A stretch of DNA of 64,000 bases from Sphingomicrobium sp. GTDB taxonomy: Bacteria; Pseudomonadota; Alphaproteobacteria; Sphingomonadales; Sphingomonadaceae. A program made the translations under genes and the position numbers. The stretch is taken from the NCBI GenBank assembly GCA_036563485.1, contig DATCMI010000001.1, positions 1,117,501-1,181,500 of the forward strand. The letters run 5' to 3'. Shown here one piece after another: positions 27,288-38,626 of this stretch. Below the pieces are notes generated by a model, which saw only the letters and a program-made list of their open reading frames with translations, did no database searches and was not told the origin of the DNA. The first letter of the stretch is position 1; each line of letters opens with the position of its first letter.

Positions 27288-28564
27288 TATTCCGCCGCCC
27301 TCTTCGCCGCTTGGCTGAGGCCGCCGCGGTTGGTTCCGCCATCGTCCTCGATCGCCGAATAGTCGCCGATCTTTTTGATCGGCACGACCAGGCACACGCT
27401 GGAGGCCGGCAGCACGTTGCGCCAGTCGGCAATCAGCTGCTTGTACGCGCGGCCGACGTTGCGGATCTTGCGGTCCAGGTCGAACAGCCCGAGCGGGTTC
27501 ACATTGCCGTTCTTCTCGCGAAGCGCGGTGTCCCAGTCGACCTGGTCGATCAGGCTGTACCAGGTGAAGCCGACAGTCGGGATTCCGACGTTGCGAAGCC
27601 GAAGCACGTTCGCCCACTCCTTCCACAGCCACTTCACCGCTTCGTCGCCGTGCGCACCCTCCCAAAGGTTTGTTTCGGTGTGCATCACCGGCAGGCGGTA
27701 GCGGTTGTAATATTGGCGGGTGATCTCGGCATAGCCGAAGGTCTCGCCGGCGGCGACCGTGTGGCCGTCGGCGAAAACGCGATGCTCGTTGAGCTGGTAA
27801 TAATCGTTGCCGAAGATGCAGTGCTGCTTGAGCCGGTGGTTCAAGAACCACTCATATTCTTCGCGCGTCATGCCGTTGTCGAGCAGGTACTGGTACATGC
27901 CGCTGTCGACCCGCCGGCCATAATTGAGGTCGAGGCTCAAGAAGCGCATCTGGTTCAGCACTTCGGCACGGCCAATCGCGGCCGGTGAGTCGGCGTGATA
28001 ATATTCCGATGATTCCGACTGGATGAAGATGGCGTCGTGCCGGCGCTTGAGTATTTCGATCATCCCCATGACGTTCGCTTTGACGATATGCTTGAGCGCG
28101 GTGACGAAGCTTGTGTCGTCCTTCTTCTGCTCGTTCCACCAGCCGTATTTCGCCGAGAAGACCGAGCAGATGAACATCTCGTTGATCGGCGTGTACAGCT
28201 GCACCCACGGATAGCGCTCCGCGAATTCGCCGGCGTAAGCGGCGAACAGCTGCGGAAAGTCGGGGTTCTGAAAATTGCCGATCCAGTCGGGGACCCCGAA
28301 GTGACACAGGTCTACGATGGGCGTGATGTCGCGGCGCTTGAGCTCCGCCATCGTCAGGTCGGTGAATTCCCAGTCGAACTTGTTGGGCGCAAGGTAGGTC
28401 TTGTGGAACGGCGGTCCGTAGCGGAGATAGTTGATCCCGATTTCCTGGATGCAGTCGAAATCCTCCCGCCACCGTTCGTAATGGTTGGCGGCCTCCATCT
28501 GGTCGACGCGCGTCTTGCCGTGATTGATCGTGGGGTAGCTGTTCTCGATCCCCGTCGCGAACAT
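27287..28564 (-). CDS. Glycoside hydrolase family 1-like protein
   Basis: 425 residues, no signal peptide. The fold resembles family 1 beta-glycosidases: LRYGPPFHKT near residue 48, the acid/base region YTPINEM (Glu129) and the nucleophile region VMHTETNLWEG (Glu297), which differs from the common ITENG. The C-terminal GFTWYSLIDQVDWDTAL matches the substrate-binding region. Lying between a lactonase and galactonate dehydratase, it may release galactose from a galactoside inside the cell, but specificity is inferred from context only. Family assignment is moderately sure. Confidence 0.78.
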   Translation of the reverse strand: MFATGIENSYPTINHGKTRVDQMEAANHYERWREDFDCIQEIGINYLRYGPPFHKTYLAPNKFDWEFTDLTMAELKRRDITPIVDLCHFGVPDWIGNFQNPDFPQLFAAYAGEFAERYPWVQLYTPINEMFICSVFSAKYGWWNEQKKDDTSFVTALKHIVKANVMGMIEILKRRHDAIFIQSESSEYYHADSPAAIGRAEVLNQMRFLSLDLNYGRRVDSGMYQYLLDNGMTREEYEWFLNHRLKQHCIFGNDYYQLNEHRVFADGHTVAAGETFGYAEITRQYYNRYRLPVMHTETNLWEGAHGDEAVKWLWKEWANVLRLRNVGIPTVGFTWYSLIDQVDWDTALREKNGNVNPLGLFDLDRKIRNVGRAYKQLIADWRNVLPASSVCLVVPIKKIGDYSAIEDDGGTNRGGLSQAAKRAAE

Positions 28565-28606
28565 GAAGTTGGCGATGACTAACTCTCCTAAACGTCGCTC
28601 GTCGTG

Positions 28607-29482
28607 TCAGCCCGCGAAGGGTACCTGGGGCGTGCCCTTCACCCCTGGTCTCACCATAAACAACCCCCCGGCGTTTGGTTGCATCTTGAGCGCCTCGGCG
28701 TCGAGGCCGATGCTGGCCGAGGTGATGTAAAGCCGGTCGAGCTCAGGTCCGCCAAAAGCGCAGCTGGTCGGAAGCGCGACCGGCACGTCGATCTTCTCCA
28801 GAAGCTCTCCGGCCGGCGAGAAGCGGCGAACGCACCAGCCGTCCCAGAAGGCGATCCACAAGCAGCCTTCGGCATCGACGGTCATCCCGTCCGGATAGCC
28901 GTCGCCTTCGCTGAACTGGAGGAATGTTTCGCGCTCCGAAACGCTGCCGTCGGCATCCACGGCGAAGCGATAAGTTACCTGCCGGGCGCTGTCGTTGTGG
29001 TAGAACAAGTCGCCCGACGGGCTGAACGCCGGGCCATTCGTCACCTTGTAGCCGTCGTCCACGGCCAAGCAGACCCGGTCGGCGCCGATGCGGTACAAGG
29101 TGCCGATCGCTTGCGTCTCCGAATCGTCCATCGTGCCGGCCCAGAAATTGCCATGGCGGTCGACCTTGCCGTCATTGAAGCGGTTGCCCGGCAAGTGGCG
29201 TTCGGGCTCCAGGACGATCTCGAATCGCGGTCCGTCGATGTCGATTTCGGCAATGCCTTCGTCGGTTCCGGCGATGAAGCCGCCGGCACTGCGCGGGGCC
29301 AGCGATCCGACGCGGAACGGCGTGTCCCAGCTGTCGAGCCCCCCGTCGTCGCTGAGGCGAAAGATCTTCCGGCCCTTGATGTCGACCCAGTAAAGCGCCT
29401 GGTCCCGCTCCACCCAGACCGGGCCTTCGCCGAGGATCGCATGAACGTCGGCGACGCATTGAACTGTCGAGTCGTTTGCCAT
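28607..29482 (-). CDS. SMP-30/gluconolactonase family lactonase, probable galactonolactonase
   Basis: 291 residues from ATG at 29482. Six-bladed propeller family with all metal-site residues: Glu19 (LGEGPVW), Asn103 (NRFNDGK), Asn149 (KVTNGPA) and Asp198 (YPDGM). In this gene set it most probably opens D-galactono-lactone made by galactose dehydrogenase. First gene of the minus-strand trio lactonase-GH1-dgoD. The 70-base spacer to the divergent dgoK should hold promoters for both directions. An ORF extending upstream to 29617 runs through that spacer and is unlikely. Confidence 0.88.
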   Translation of the reverse strand: MANDSTVQCVADVHAILGEGPVWVERDQALYWVDIKGRKIFRLSDDGGLDSWDTPFRVGSLAPRSAGGFIAGTDEGIAEIDIDGPRFEIVLEPERHLPGNRFNDGKVDRHGNFWAGTMDDSETQAIGTLYRIGADRVCLAVDDGYKVTNGPAFSPSGDLFYHNDSARQVTYRFAVDADGSVSERETFLQFSEGDGYPDGMTVDAEGCLWIAFWDGWCVRRFSPAGELLEKIDVPVALPTSCAFGGPELDRLYITSASIGLDAEALKMQPNAGGLFMVRPGVKGTPQVPFAG

Positions 29483-29570
29483 CGCCGCTGCGATAGTCCG
29501 CCTCCACAAAAAGAAAACCGCGAAGGAGCAAGGTTGCGTACTCGTTGTTGTCATGGTCATGAGCGGCACC

Positions 29571-30458
29571 ATGCGCTGGACGGACGGTTTCATCGCGGCC
29601 GATTGGGGGACGACCAATCGCCGCGCCTATCGCATCGGCGCTTCCGGCGCCTGCGAGGCGGAGTTCGAGGACGGCAAGGGCGTGCTGTCGGTGCCCTCGG
29701 GCGGCTTCCCTGACGCCGTCGCCGAGATCCGCGAGCGGCTCGGCGACCTACCACTCCTTCTCGCCGGCATGATCGGCTCCAACCGCGGCTGGAAGGAAGC
29801 GCCATACGTCGCCTGCCCGGCCGGGATCGACGAGCTGGTGAAGGGGCTGGTCTGGGCGGGCGAGCGAGAAGCGGTCGTTCCCGGCGTGTCCTTCATAGGC
29901 GATGATCGCGCCGACGTGATGCGCGGCGAGGAAGTGCAGCTGCTCGGCGCGGTCGCCGGCGGCCTGGTCGACCCCGACGCGCTGGTCTGCCACCCCGGCA
30001 CCCACAACAAATGGGCCCAGCTGCGCGGCAGCCGGCTGCAAAGCTTCCGCACGGTGATGACGGGCGAGCTGTTCAGCCTGCTCAAGGAGCACAGCATCCT
30101 CTCCGACCTGCTGCAAGGCGAGGTCGAGGACAATGACGTGTTCCGCACCGCTGCCCGCCACGCGGTCTTCAACGAAACGCTCCCCGCCGAGCTGTTCACG
30201 GTCCGGGCACGGGTGCTGCTGGGGCAGGGCCGGAAAGAGGATGCGGCATCCTATGCCAGCGGCCTTCTCATCGGCACCGACGTCCGGATCGGTTTGATGA
30301 CCCCGACGTCCGCGCAAGTCGTGGTCATGGGTCGGCCGGAACTGACCCGCCTCTACGCGGCCGCGGTTCGCGAAGCGCGGCGCGAGGCGATCGAGCTCGA
30401 CGGCGAAGAATGTTTCCTCGCCGGCATCCGCGAAATTGCGAAAAGGATCAGCAAGTGA
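29571..30458 (+). CDS. dgoK: 2-dehydro-3-deoxygalactonokinase
   Basis: 295 residues from ATG at 29571, chosen because the family starts close to the phosphate-binding FIAADWGTTNRRAYRI. In-frame ATGs at 29553 and 29559 are alternatives, none with a clear ribosome site. It phosphorylates 2-keto-3-deoxygalactonate with ATP. Conserved blocks include LLAGMIGSNRGWKEAPYV, DDRADVMRGEEVQLLGA and CHPGTHNKWAQL. The stop overlaps the dgoA GTG start (GTGA). First gene of the plus-strand half of the galactose cluster. Confidence 0.94.
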   Translation: MRWTDGFIAADWGTTNRRAYRIGASGACEAEFEDGKGVLSVPSGGFPDAVAEIRERLGDLPLLLAGMIGSNRGWKEAPYVACPAGIDELVKGLVWAGEREAVVPGVSFIGDDRADVMRGEEVQLLGAVAGGLVDPDALVCHPGTHNKWAQLRGSRLQSFRTVMTGELFSLLKEHSILSDLLQGEVEDNDVFRTAARHAVFNETLPAELFTVRARVLLGQGRKEDAASYASGLLIGTDVRIGLMTPTSAQVVVMGRPELTRLYAAAVREARREAIELDGEECFLAGIREIAKRISK

Positions 30459-31084
30459 GCGCGAAGGAACTGCTGCGCCGCCAGCTCGACCAATGCCCGC
30501 TGGTGGCGATCATCCGCGGCGTAACGCCGAGCGAAGCGGAGGGGATCGGCGCCGCGATCTTCGAAGCGGGCATCCGAATCGTCGAAGTGCCGCTCAATTC
30601 GCCCGAGCCGCTGAAGAGCATCGAGCAGCTGGCGAAGACCTTGGGCGAGGACATGCTGGTCGGCGCGGGCACCGTGCTCAGTACGGCGGATGTCGCGCGG
30701 GTGCGCGATGCCGGAGGACGGATCATCGTCTCGCCCGATACCAACCCTGAGGTGATCGCGTCGGCCGCCGAAGCCGGGCTGGTCTCCTCGCCCGGCTATT
30801 TCACCCCGTCCGAGGCGTTCACCGCACTGCGCGCCGGCGCGCACGCGCTGAAGCTGTTTCCGGCGGAGGCTGCGTCTCCCGCGGTGCTCAAGGCGCAGCT
30901 CGCGGTGATACCGCGCGGCGTTCCACTGATCGTGGTAGGCGGCGTGAAACCCGATACCATGGCTCCGTGGCTGGAGGCGGGCGCTGCAGGTTTCGGCCTC
31001 GGCGGCGGGCTCTACAAGCCGGGGCAATCGGCGGAGGAAACGCGCGAGAAGGCCCGCGCTTATGTCGCGGGGCTGAAGGCATGA
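30455..31084 (+). CDS. dgoA: 2-dehydro-3-deoxy-6-phosphogalactonate aldolase
   Basis: 209 residues from GTG at 30455 overlapping the dgoK stop; a longer frame from 30410 lies within dgoK. It splits KDPGal to pyruvate and glyceraldehyde 3-phosphate. The class I aldolase features are IIRGVTPSEAEG, catalytic Glu44 (IVEVPLNSP), GAGTVLS and the Schiff-base Lys133 (ALKLFPAE), then VVGGVKPDTMAPWL. The stop overlaps the next gene (ATGA), so expression is tightly coupled with dgoK and the dehydrogenase. Confidence 0.95.
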   Translation: MSAKELLRRQLDQCPLVAIIRGVTPSEAEGIGAAIFEAGIRIVEVPLNSPEPLKSIEQLAKTLGEDMLVGAGTVLSTADVARVRDAGGRIIVSPDTNPEVIASAAEAGLVSSPGYFTPSEAFTALRAGAHALKLFPAEAASPAVLKAQLAVIPRGVPLIVVGGVKPDTMAPWLEAGAAGFGLGGGLYKPGQSAEETREKARAYVAGLKA

Positions 31085-32010
31085 AGCCGATCCGCATCGC
31101 CATCCTCGGATACGGCAAGATCGCGGCCGACCAGCATGTGCCGTCGATCGCGACCGTGCCGCGCTTCGACCTCGTCGCAAGCTCCAGCCGCAGCGGCCAG
31201 GGGGTCGGACAGCAATTCACCGACTGGCGCGAACTGATCCGCAACGTCGAGGGGCTCGAAGCGGTCGCCATCACCACGCCGCCGGGCCCCCGCTACGACA
31301 TCGCCCGCGAATGCATTGCTGCCGGGCTTCACTGCCTGCTCGAAAAGCCGCCGACGACGGGTCTTGCGGAGATTGCGGACCTTGCCTGCCGCGCCGAGGC
31401 GGCCGGCGTGACGCTCTTCACCACCTGGCATGCGCAGCATCATTCGACCGTCGATGCGGCAGCGCGCGCCCTCGCCGGCAAGCGCATCGCCCGAATGGAG
31501 ATCCATTGGCACGAGGATGTGCACAAATGGCATCCCGGGCAGCAGTGGATCTGGGATGCCGGCGGGTTCGGCGTGTTCGATCCCGGCATCAACGCCTTCT
31601 CGATCGCGACCAAGCTGTTCCCGGGCGAGCTGTTCGTGCGTGCCGCGAAGCTGAGCTTCCCCGAAAATGCGCAGACGCCGATCGCGGCCGATGTCACATT
31701 CTACAGCCCTGAGGCGGACGGGCCGCTGACTGCCAGTCTCGACTGGCGGCGCAGTGCGGACGAGGAATGGACGATTGCCATCGAGACGACGGACGGCGTC
31801 ACGGTGCGGCTGGAAGAGGGCGGCGCCAAGCTGACCCTCAATCGCGCGGCCAGCCGCGACGAGGGGCCGGGCGAATATCCCGACATCTACCGCACCTTCC
31901 TCGACCTGATCGACGAGCGGCGCAGCCTGGTCGATGTCGCGCCGCTGCGGCTGGTTGCCGACTGCCACCTGGTCGGAAGCAGGAAGATCGTCGACGCCGT
32001 TACCATGTAA
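31081..32010 (+). CDS. D-galactose 1-dehydrogenase (Gfo/Idh/MocA family)
   Basis: 309 residues, ATGA overlap with dgoA. N-terminal Rossmann motif AILGYGKIAADQHVP binds NAD(P)+, followed by the family's EKPPTTGLAEI block and a WHAQHHSTVDAA region. The size, domain order and operon fit bacterial galactose dehydrogenase, which oxidises D-galactose to galactono-lactone, the first step of the pathway. A related aldose dehydrogenase activity (fucose, arabinose) cannot be excluded. Last gene before a strong terminator. Confidence 0.87.
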   Translation: MKPIRIAILGYGKIAADQHVPSIATVPRFDLVASSSRSGQGVGQQFTDWRELIRNVEGLEAVAITTPPGPRYDIARECIAAGLHCLLEKPPTTGLAEIADLACRAEAAGVTLFTTWHAQHHSTVDAAARALAGKRIARMEIHWHEDVHKWHPGQQWIWDAGGFGVFDPGINAFSIATKLFPGELFVRAAKLSFPENAQTPIAADVTFYSPEADGPLTASLDWRRSADEEWTIAIETTDGVTVRLEEGGAKLTLNRAASRDEGPGEYPDIYRTFLDLIDERRSLVDVAPLRLVADCHLVGSRKIVDAVTM

Positions 32011-32049
32011 TGGAGCCAAGCGGCTGTCCGCGCATTGAACCCGTTTGAT

Positions 32050-32087
32050 GGGGCGCGGGCTCGGCCCAGCGGATGCGCGCCCCTTTT
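32050..32087 (+). terminator. Intrinsic terminator of the galactose operon
   Basis: GGGGCGCG (32050-32057) pairs with CGCGCCCC (32076-32083) around an 18-base loop and is followed by TTTT. It lies 40 bases after the galactose dehydrogenase stop and before the Crp/Fnr gene, marking the operon end. Confidence 0.75.
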
Positions 32088-32101
32088 CCGACGCTGGGGA
32101 C

Positions 32102-32866
32102 ATGGACATGGCGCAGGTCACGACCGACGAACTCATTCAGGCCGACGAGGCCTTTGCGGGCAATCGCCTGCTGGCGACCTTCCCGCGGGATGCGCGCGCG
32201 CTGATCGAACCCTTCGCGACGATCGTCGATATCGAGCCGGGCGAGCTGATCCTCCAGCGCGGGGAGCATGTCCGCTCGAGCCTGTTCCCAATCGGGTCGA
32301 CGATGATTTCGATGGTCGTCGAGCTGGCGCGTGGCCGCTCGATCGAGGTCACGTCGATCGGCAGCGAAGGGGCTGTCGGCGGCATCGTCAGCTGCGGCGC
32401 CGCGCCCGCCTTCTCACGCGCCGAAGCGCTGATCGGCGGCAAGGCCTTCCGCGTGCCGATGGACGCGCTGGAGGATGCGAAGCGGCGTTCCGGCTTCATC
32501 GCCAATCTCTTCTGCCGCTATTCCGATTACCTGCTCTCGACGGTCATGTCCGCCGTCGCCTGCAACGCCTTCCATTCGATTTCCGACCGTGCTGCGCGCT
32601 GGCTGCTCCATGTCCAGGACCGCGCCGGCGACCGCATCGAGCTCACGCAGGAAGCGCTCGCCGGGCTGCTCGGCGTCCAGCGCACGACCGTCAACGCGGT
32701 GATCAAGGAGCTTTCTTCCGAAGGCCTGATTGCAACAGGCCGTGGAACCCTGCGGGTCACCGACCGGGCGGGGCTCAAGCGCCGCGCCTGTGAATGCTAC
32801 CAGCAGCTCCAGGACCATTATGGATCGGTGATCGGCGCCACCGGGACCGGCCGCGGCGGCTGCTAG
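32102..32866 (+). CDS. Crp/Fnr family transcriptional regulator
   Basis: 254 residues from ATG at 32102 (ATG 32108 also possible); GGGGA precedes it. The cyclic-nucleotide-binding-like domain (residues about 25-140, [23 protein letters not shown]) is followed by a C-terminal HTH ([30 protein letters not shown]). No N-terminal cysteine cluster of the FNR type, so oxygen sensing through Fe-S is unlikely. The effector and targets are unknown; its start lies 14 bases after the galactose operon terminator. The end overlaps convergent pyrC by four bases. Confidence 0.87.
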   Translation: MDMAQVTTDELIQADEAFAGNRLLATFPRDARALIEPFATIVDIEPGELILQRGEHVRSSLFPIGSTMISMVVELARGRSIEVTSIGSEGAVGGIVSCGAAPAFSRAEALIGGKAFRVPMDALEDAKRRSGFIANLFCRYSDYLLSTVMSAVACNAFHSISDRAARWLLHVQDRAGDRIELTQEALAGLLGVQRTTVNAVIKELSSEGLIATGRGTLRVTDRAGLKRRACECYQQLQDHYGSVIGATGTGRGGC

Positions 32867-33897
32867 CCGGCGAACCTCCAGCGCAGCGTCTCGCCGGCAT
32901 GGAACGGCACCAGGTCGATGCCGTCATGCCCGATGCGTCCTGGAACCTCGACGTCGGCGCGTTCGAGCGTCACGCTGCCCTCGTTCAGCGGAAGGCCGTA
33001 GAAACGGGACCCGTTGATTGATGCAAAGGCCTCGAAATGGTCAAGAGCACTCTCCTCCTCGAAGACGGTCGCATAGCTTTCGAGTGCAAACGGCGCGTTG
33101 AAGATGCCCGCGCATCCGCAGCCGGATTCCTTGGCATGCCGCGGATGCGGCGCGCTGTCGGTGCCGAGGAAGAATTTGGCCGAGCCCGAGGTCGCTGCCT
33201 TCCGCACCGCCGCCCGATGGCGCTCGCGCTTGGCGACCGGAAGGCAGTATGCGTGGGGCCTCAGCCCGCCGGCGAACAGAGCGTTCCGGTTGATGATCAG
33301 ATGTTGCGGGGTAACCGTGGCACCCACCGTCTCCGGTGCTTGCTCCACGAACAAAGCGGCCTCCTCGGTCGTGATATGCTCAAGCACGATCTTGAGCGCC
33401 GGGAAGTCGCGGACCAGCGGACCCAGGATCCGGTCGATGAATACGGCCTCGCGGTCGAAAACGTCCACCTCGGGATCCGTCACTTCGCCGTGGATGCACA
33501 GCACCATGCCGATGTCCTGCATCCGCTCGAGCGCCGCGTGGATGTTGCGGATGTCGGTGACGCCGCTCGCGCTATTCGTCGTCGCGCCGGCGGGATAGAG
33601 CTTGGCCGCGACCCAGACGCCGTCGCGATACCCGCGTTCGAGGTCGTCCGGGTTCGTCTGGTCGGTCAGATAGCAGGTCATCAACGGCGTGAAGCCGGGC
33701 CCGGCCGCTTCGACGATCCGGTTCCGATATGCCGCCGCCATCTCCGGCGTCGTCACCGGCGGCACCAGGTTCGGCATCACGATCGCACGCCCGAACTGGC
33801 GAGCCGTGTACGGGGCAACGGCCCGCAGCATGTCGCCGTCGCGCAAATGGACGTGCCAATCGTCGGGACGGCGGATGGTCAGCGTTTGCGAAGCCAC
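32863..33897 (-). CDS. pyrC: Dihydroorotase
   Basis: 344 residues from GTG at 33897, which has GGGAG six bases upstream and yields (M)[17 protein letters not shown], matching the class II PyrC start. A GTG at 33918 is the alternative. It cyclises N-carbamoyl-aspartate to dihydroorotate in pyrimidine synthesis. Zinc ligands His15 and His17 (WHVHLRDG), carboxylated Lys99 ([13 protein letters not shown]), the CIHGEV and EHITTEEA histidines and GTDSAPH are all present. Divergent from ygfZ, with only 23 bases between the starts. Confidence 0.95.
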   Translation of the reverse strand: MASQTLTIRRPDDWHVHLRDGDMLRAVAPYTARQFGRAIVMPNLVPPVTTPEMAAAYRNRIVEAAGPGFTPLMTCYLTDQTNPDDLERGYRDGVWVAAKLYPAGATTNSASGVTDIRNIHAALERMQDIGMVLCIHGEVTDPEVDVFDREAVFIDRILGPLVRDFPALKIVLEHITTEEAALFVEQAPETVGATVTPQHLIINRNALFAGGLRPHAYCLPVAKRERHRAAVRKAATSGSAKFFLGTDSAPHPRHAKESGCGCAGIFNAPFALESYATVFEEESALDHFEAFASINGSRFYGLPLNEGSVTLERADVEVPGRIGHDGIDLVPFHAGETLRWRFAG

Positions 33898-33920
33898 GGG
33901 CCGCTCCCTAACTGACACTC

Positions 33921-34664
33921 ATGGCTGCGACTACCCTGACCGACCGTGCCCTGATCCGCTTGTCCGGCGAGGACGTGCGCGGCTTCCTGCAAGGGCTGGT
34001 GACCAGCGATGTGGCCGGCACCCTGCCGGTCTGGACGGGGCTGCTGACGCCGCAGGGCAAGTGCCTGTTCGATTTCCTCGTCTGGCCGGACGGCGAGGAC
34101 CTGCTTCTCGACTGCGAGGCGGAGGCGGCGGACGACCTCGCAAAGCGCCTTGCAATTTACCGGCTGCGCCGCCCGATCAGGATCGACCGCGACGGCTCTC
34201 TGGCCGTCCACTGGTCGGTGGACCCGAGTGAAGGCGTTCCCGACCCCCGCCTGGCGGCGCTGGGGAACCGCTGGCTTGCGCCAGCTGGCGACCCGGCAAC
34301 CGGCTGGCGCGAGCACCGTTTAAGGCTCGGCGTGTGCGAAGGACGCGCCGAACTCGGCGACCTGCTGTGGCTCGAATGCAATGCCGCGGAGCTCAACGGC
34401 GTCAGCTTCACCAAAGGCTGTTTCGTCGGCCAGGAGAACACCGCGCGCATGAACTGGCGGCAGAAGATCAACCGCCGCCTGTTCGTCGTCGAAGGCCCGA
34501 GCGGCGAGCGCGCGCGCGTCGAACATTCCGATCTTGGCCTCGCGATCGTCCATGTGCGGATCGACGCGATCCCCGCCCATGCGATTATCCCGGAGTGGCT
34601 GGCACCGGCGCTTGCTCGCCGACCACGGCATAAGCGCGCACCGGGAAGGTCCCCATTCCTTTGA
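33921..34664 (+). CDS. ygfZ: YgfZ/GcvT-domain folate-binding Fe-S maintenance protein
   Basis: 247 residues. The GcvT-like fold carries LIRLSGEDVRGFLQGLVTSD at the N-terminus and the signature KGCFVGQENTARM (K-G-C-x-x-G-Q-E) near residue 170. The family binds tetrahydrofolate and supports repair or synthesis of certain Fe-S enzymes. No clear ribosome binding site precedes ATG at 33921. The last 80 bases overlap the end of the convergent cyclase-family gene, an unusually long antisense overlap for this window. Confidence 0.9.
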   Translation: MAATTLTDRALIRLSGEDVRGFLQGLVTSDVAGTLPVWTGLLTPQGKCLFDFLVWPDGEDLLLDCEAEAADDLAKRLAIYRLRRPIRIDRDGSLAVHWSVDPSEGVPDPRLAALGNRWLAPAGDPATGWREHRLRLGVCEGRAELGDLLWLECNAAELNGVSFTKGCFVGQENTARMNWRQKINRRLFVVEGPSGERARVEHSDLGLAIVHVRIDAIPAHAIIPEWLAPALARRPRHKRAPGRSPFL

Positions 34665-35289
34665 CCTTCGGCGGTACGGCCGAGAAGCGGAACTGCTGCT
34701 GCGACAGCTGCCCGAGTCCGGTCATATGCTCGCAGACAGGGATGCCAGCGGCCAGCAAGGCGGTATGTACCGGCCGCGTGCGCAGCCGAGTGTCGTCGAT
34801 ATTGTGGCTATCGATCCCGACCAGCGCGGCGCCATTCTCGGCGAGCCACGCCGCAGCCCGCTCGGTGAGGAACGGGTGATCGGCATAATAAGCGTCGCTC
34901 CGCCAGTGCCGGTCCCAACCGGTCTCGACGAGCACCGCGCATCCGCGGACATCCTGCCCAGCGAAAGAATCGACGTCCACCGCGAGCGACTGTTCGAACG
35001 GCAGCCTGACTACCAGCCCGGGCAGATTGGCGAGGCTCTCGAGCCGAAGCTCCGACAGATCCGCTCCGTCTTCGTAGCGGTGGAATGGGCTGTCGAGGTA
35101 GGTGCCGGTATTCGCAACCATGTCGATGCGGCCGATCTGGAAGCTCGAACCGTCGTCATAATTGGCCGCAGAGGCTTCGCGGCTCCAGAAGTCGCAAATG
35201 TGCGGGCCGGGCAGACCTTTGTAGGTGGTCATGCCTTCCTCGATCACGTGACTGAGGTCGACGAGCCTTTCCTGCGTGCGATGCGCCAT
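34585..35289 (-). CDS. Cyclase family protein (kynurenine formamidase-like)
   Basis: 234 residues from ATG at 35289; the frame further upstream overlaps the small membrane protein and is not family-like. LVDLSHVIEEGMTTYKG and the metal-binding region NTGTYLDSPFHRYEDG (H, D) with LVGIDSHNIDD identify the cyclase/KynB-like fold, metal-dependent hydrolases acting on amides or lactones. Its start overlaps the preceding membrane gene by 46 bases on the same strand. Substrate unknown; no kynurenine pathway genes are adjacent. Confidence 0.85.
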   Translation of the reverse strand: MAHRTQERLVDLSHVIEEGMTTYKGLPGPHICDFWSREASAANYDDGSSFQIGRIDMVANTGTYLDSPFHRYEDGADLSELRLESLANLPGLVVRLPFEQSLAVDVDSFAGQDVRGCAVLVETGWDRHWRSDAYYADHPFLTERAAAWLAENGAALVGIDSHNIDDTRLRTRPVHTALLAAGIPVCEHMTGLGQLSQQQFRFSAVPPKVKGMGTFPVRAYAVVGEQAPVPATPG

Positions 35290-35516
35290 AATGCGACTCC
35301 TCCGATCAGCAGCCATAGGACGTTGAGCGCGGCCGACGGAATGGCGCCGTGCCACCAACCGTTGACCACGAACCCGGCCGCGCCGACGACATTCATCACC
35401 TGATAGACGACGGATTGCCCGGTAAGGCGCCCCGCGGACAGGAACAGGTAAGCGAGAAGGATCAGCGAGGCGCCGATCCACCCGGCGATTTCGACCGCCA
35501 GTTCGACAGGGGTCAC
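35244..35516 (-). CDS. Small membrane protein (CBU_0592-like)
   Basis: 90 residues from GTG at 35516 overlapping the preceding stop (GTGA). Three hydrophobic segments are seen: WIGASLILLAYLFLSAG, a middle helix around VMNVVGAAGFVVNGWWHG and ALNVLWLLIGGVALW, then a basic tail. The pattern matches the CBU_0592 family, whose function is unknown. Sandwiched in a minus-strand train acnA-GFA-this-cyclase with overlapping ends throughout. Confidence 0.75.
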   Translation of the reverse strand: MTPVELAVEIAGWIGASLILLAYLFLSAGRLTGQSVVYQVMNVVGAAGFVVNGWWHGAIPSAALNVLWLLIGGVALWRIARRKGSSTSVT

Positions 35517-35868
35517 CAGCTCGCCCCGTCGACATGCTTCACCGCCACGCCGCTAAGCAGGGCCGCGTCGAACAGGCGGGCGTTGACGCCCATCCGCTCG
35601 TGCGGCGGCGGGGACAGGAGCACCCAATGGGTCGCAATGCCGCAATCCTTGCACCGCATCGTGCGCAGATACTGCTCGTCGAGGTCGGCCCGCACATAGG
35701 AGTCGAACTCGCCGGAAACCTCGACCTCGCTGGGGCTGAAATAGATGCCTCGCCAACCCGTCTTGCGGCACAGGCTGCAATTGCACTCGACGACTTCCTC
35801 GGGGCTACGCGGGATGCGGATCCGGCAGGCGCCGCAATGACATGTGCCCTCGAGAACCGCCGGTTGCG

Positions 35869-35872
<4 letters not shown>
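35513..35872 (-). CDS. GFA/CENP-V domain zinc protein
   Basis: 119 residues from GTG at 35872, overlapping the acnA stop. The Mss4-like zinc fold shows the expected cysteines: [21 protein letters not shown] and [13 protein letters not shown]. Named after glutathione-dependent formaldehyde-activating enzyme, although most members have unproven function. Directly downstream of acnA and probably on the same message. Confidence 0.88.
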
Positions 35873-38550
<2,678 letters not shown>

Positions 38551-38626
38551 TGCTGGCTTTCTAGAAAACTTGGGTCGCGTGGGATCGCCGCGCGCTTAGC
38601 AACCCCGCCCTTTGGCCGCAAACGCC

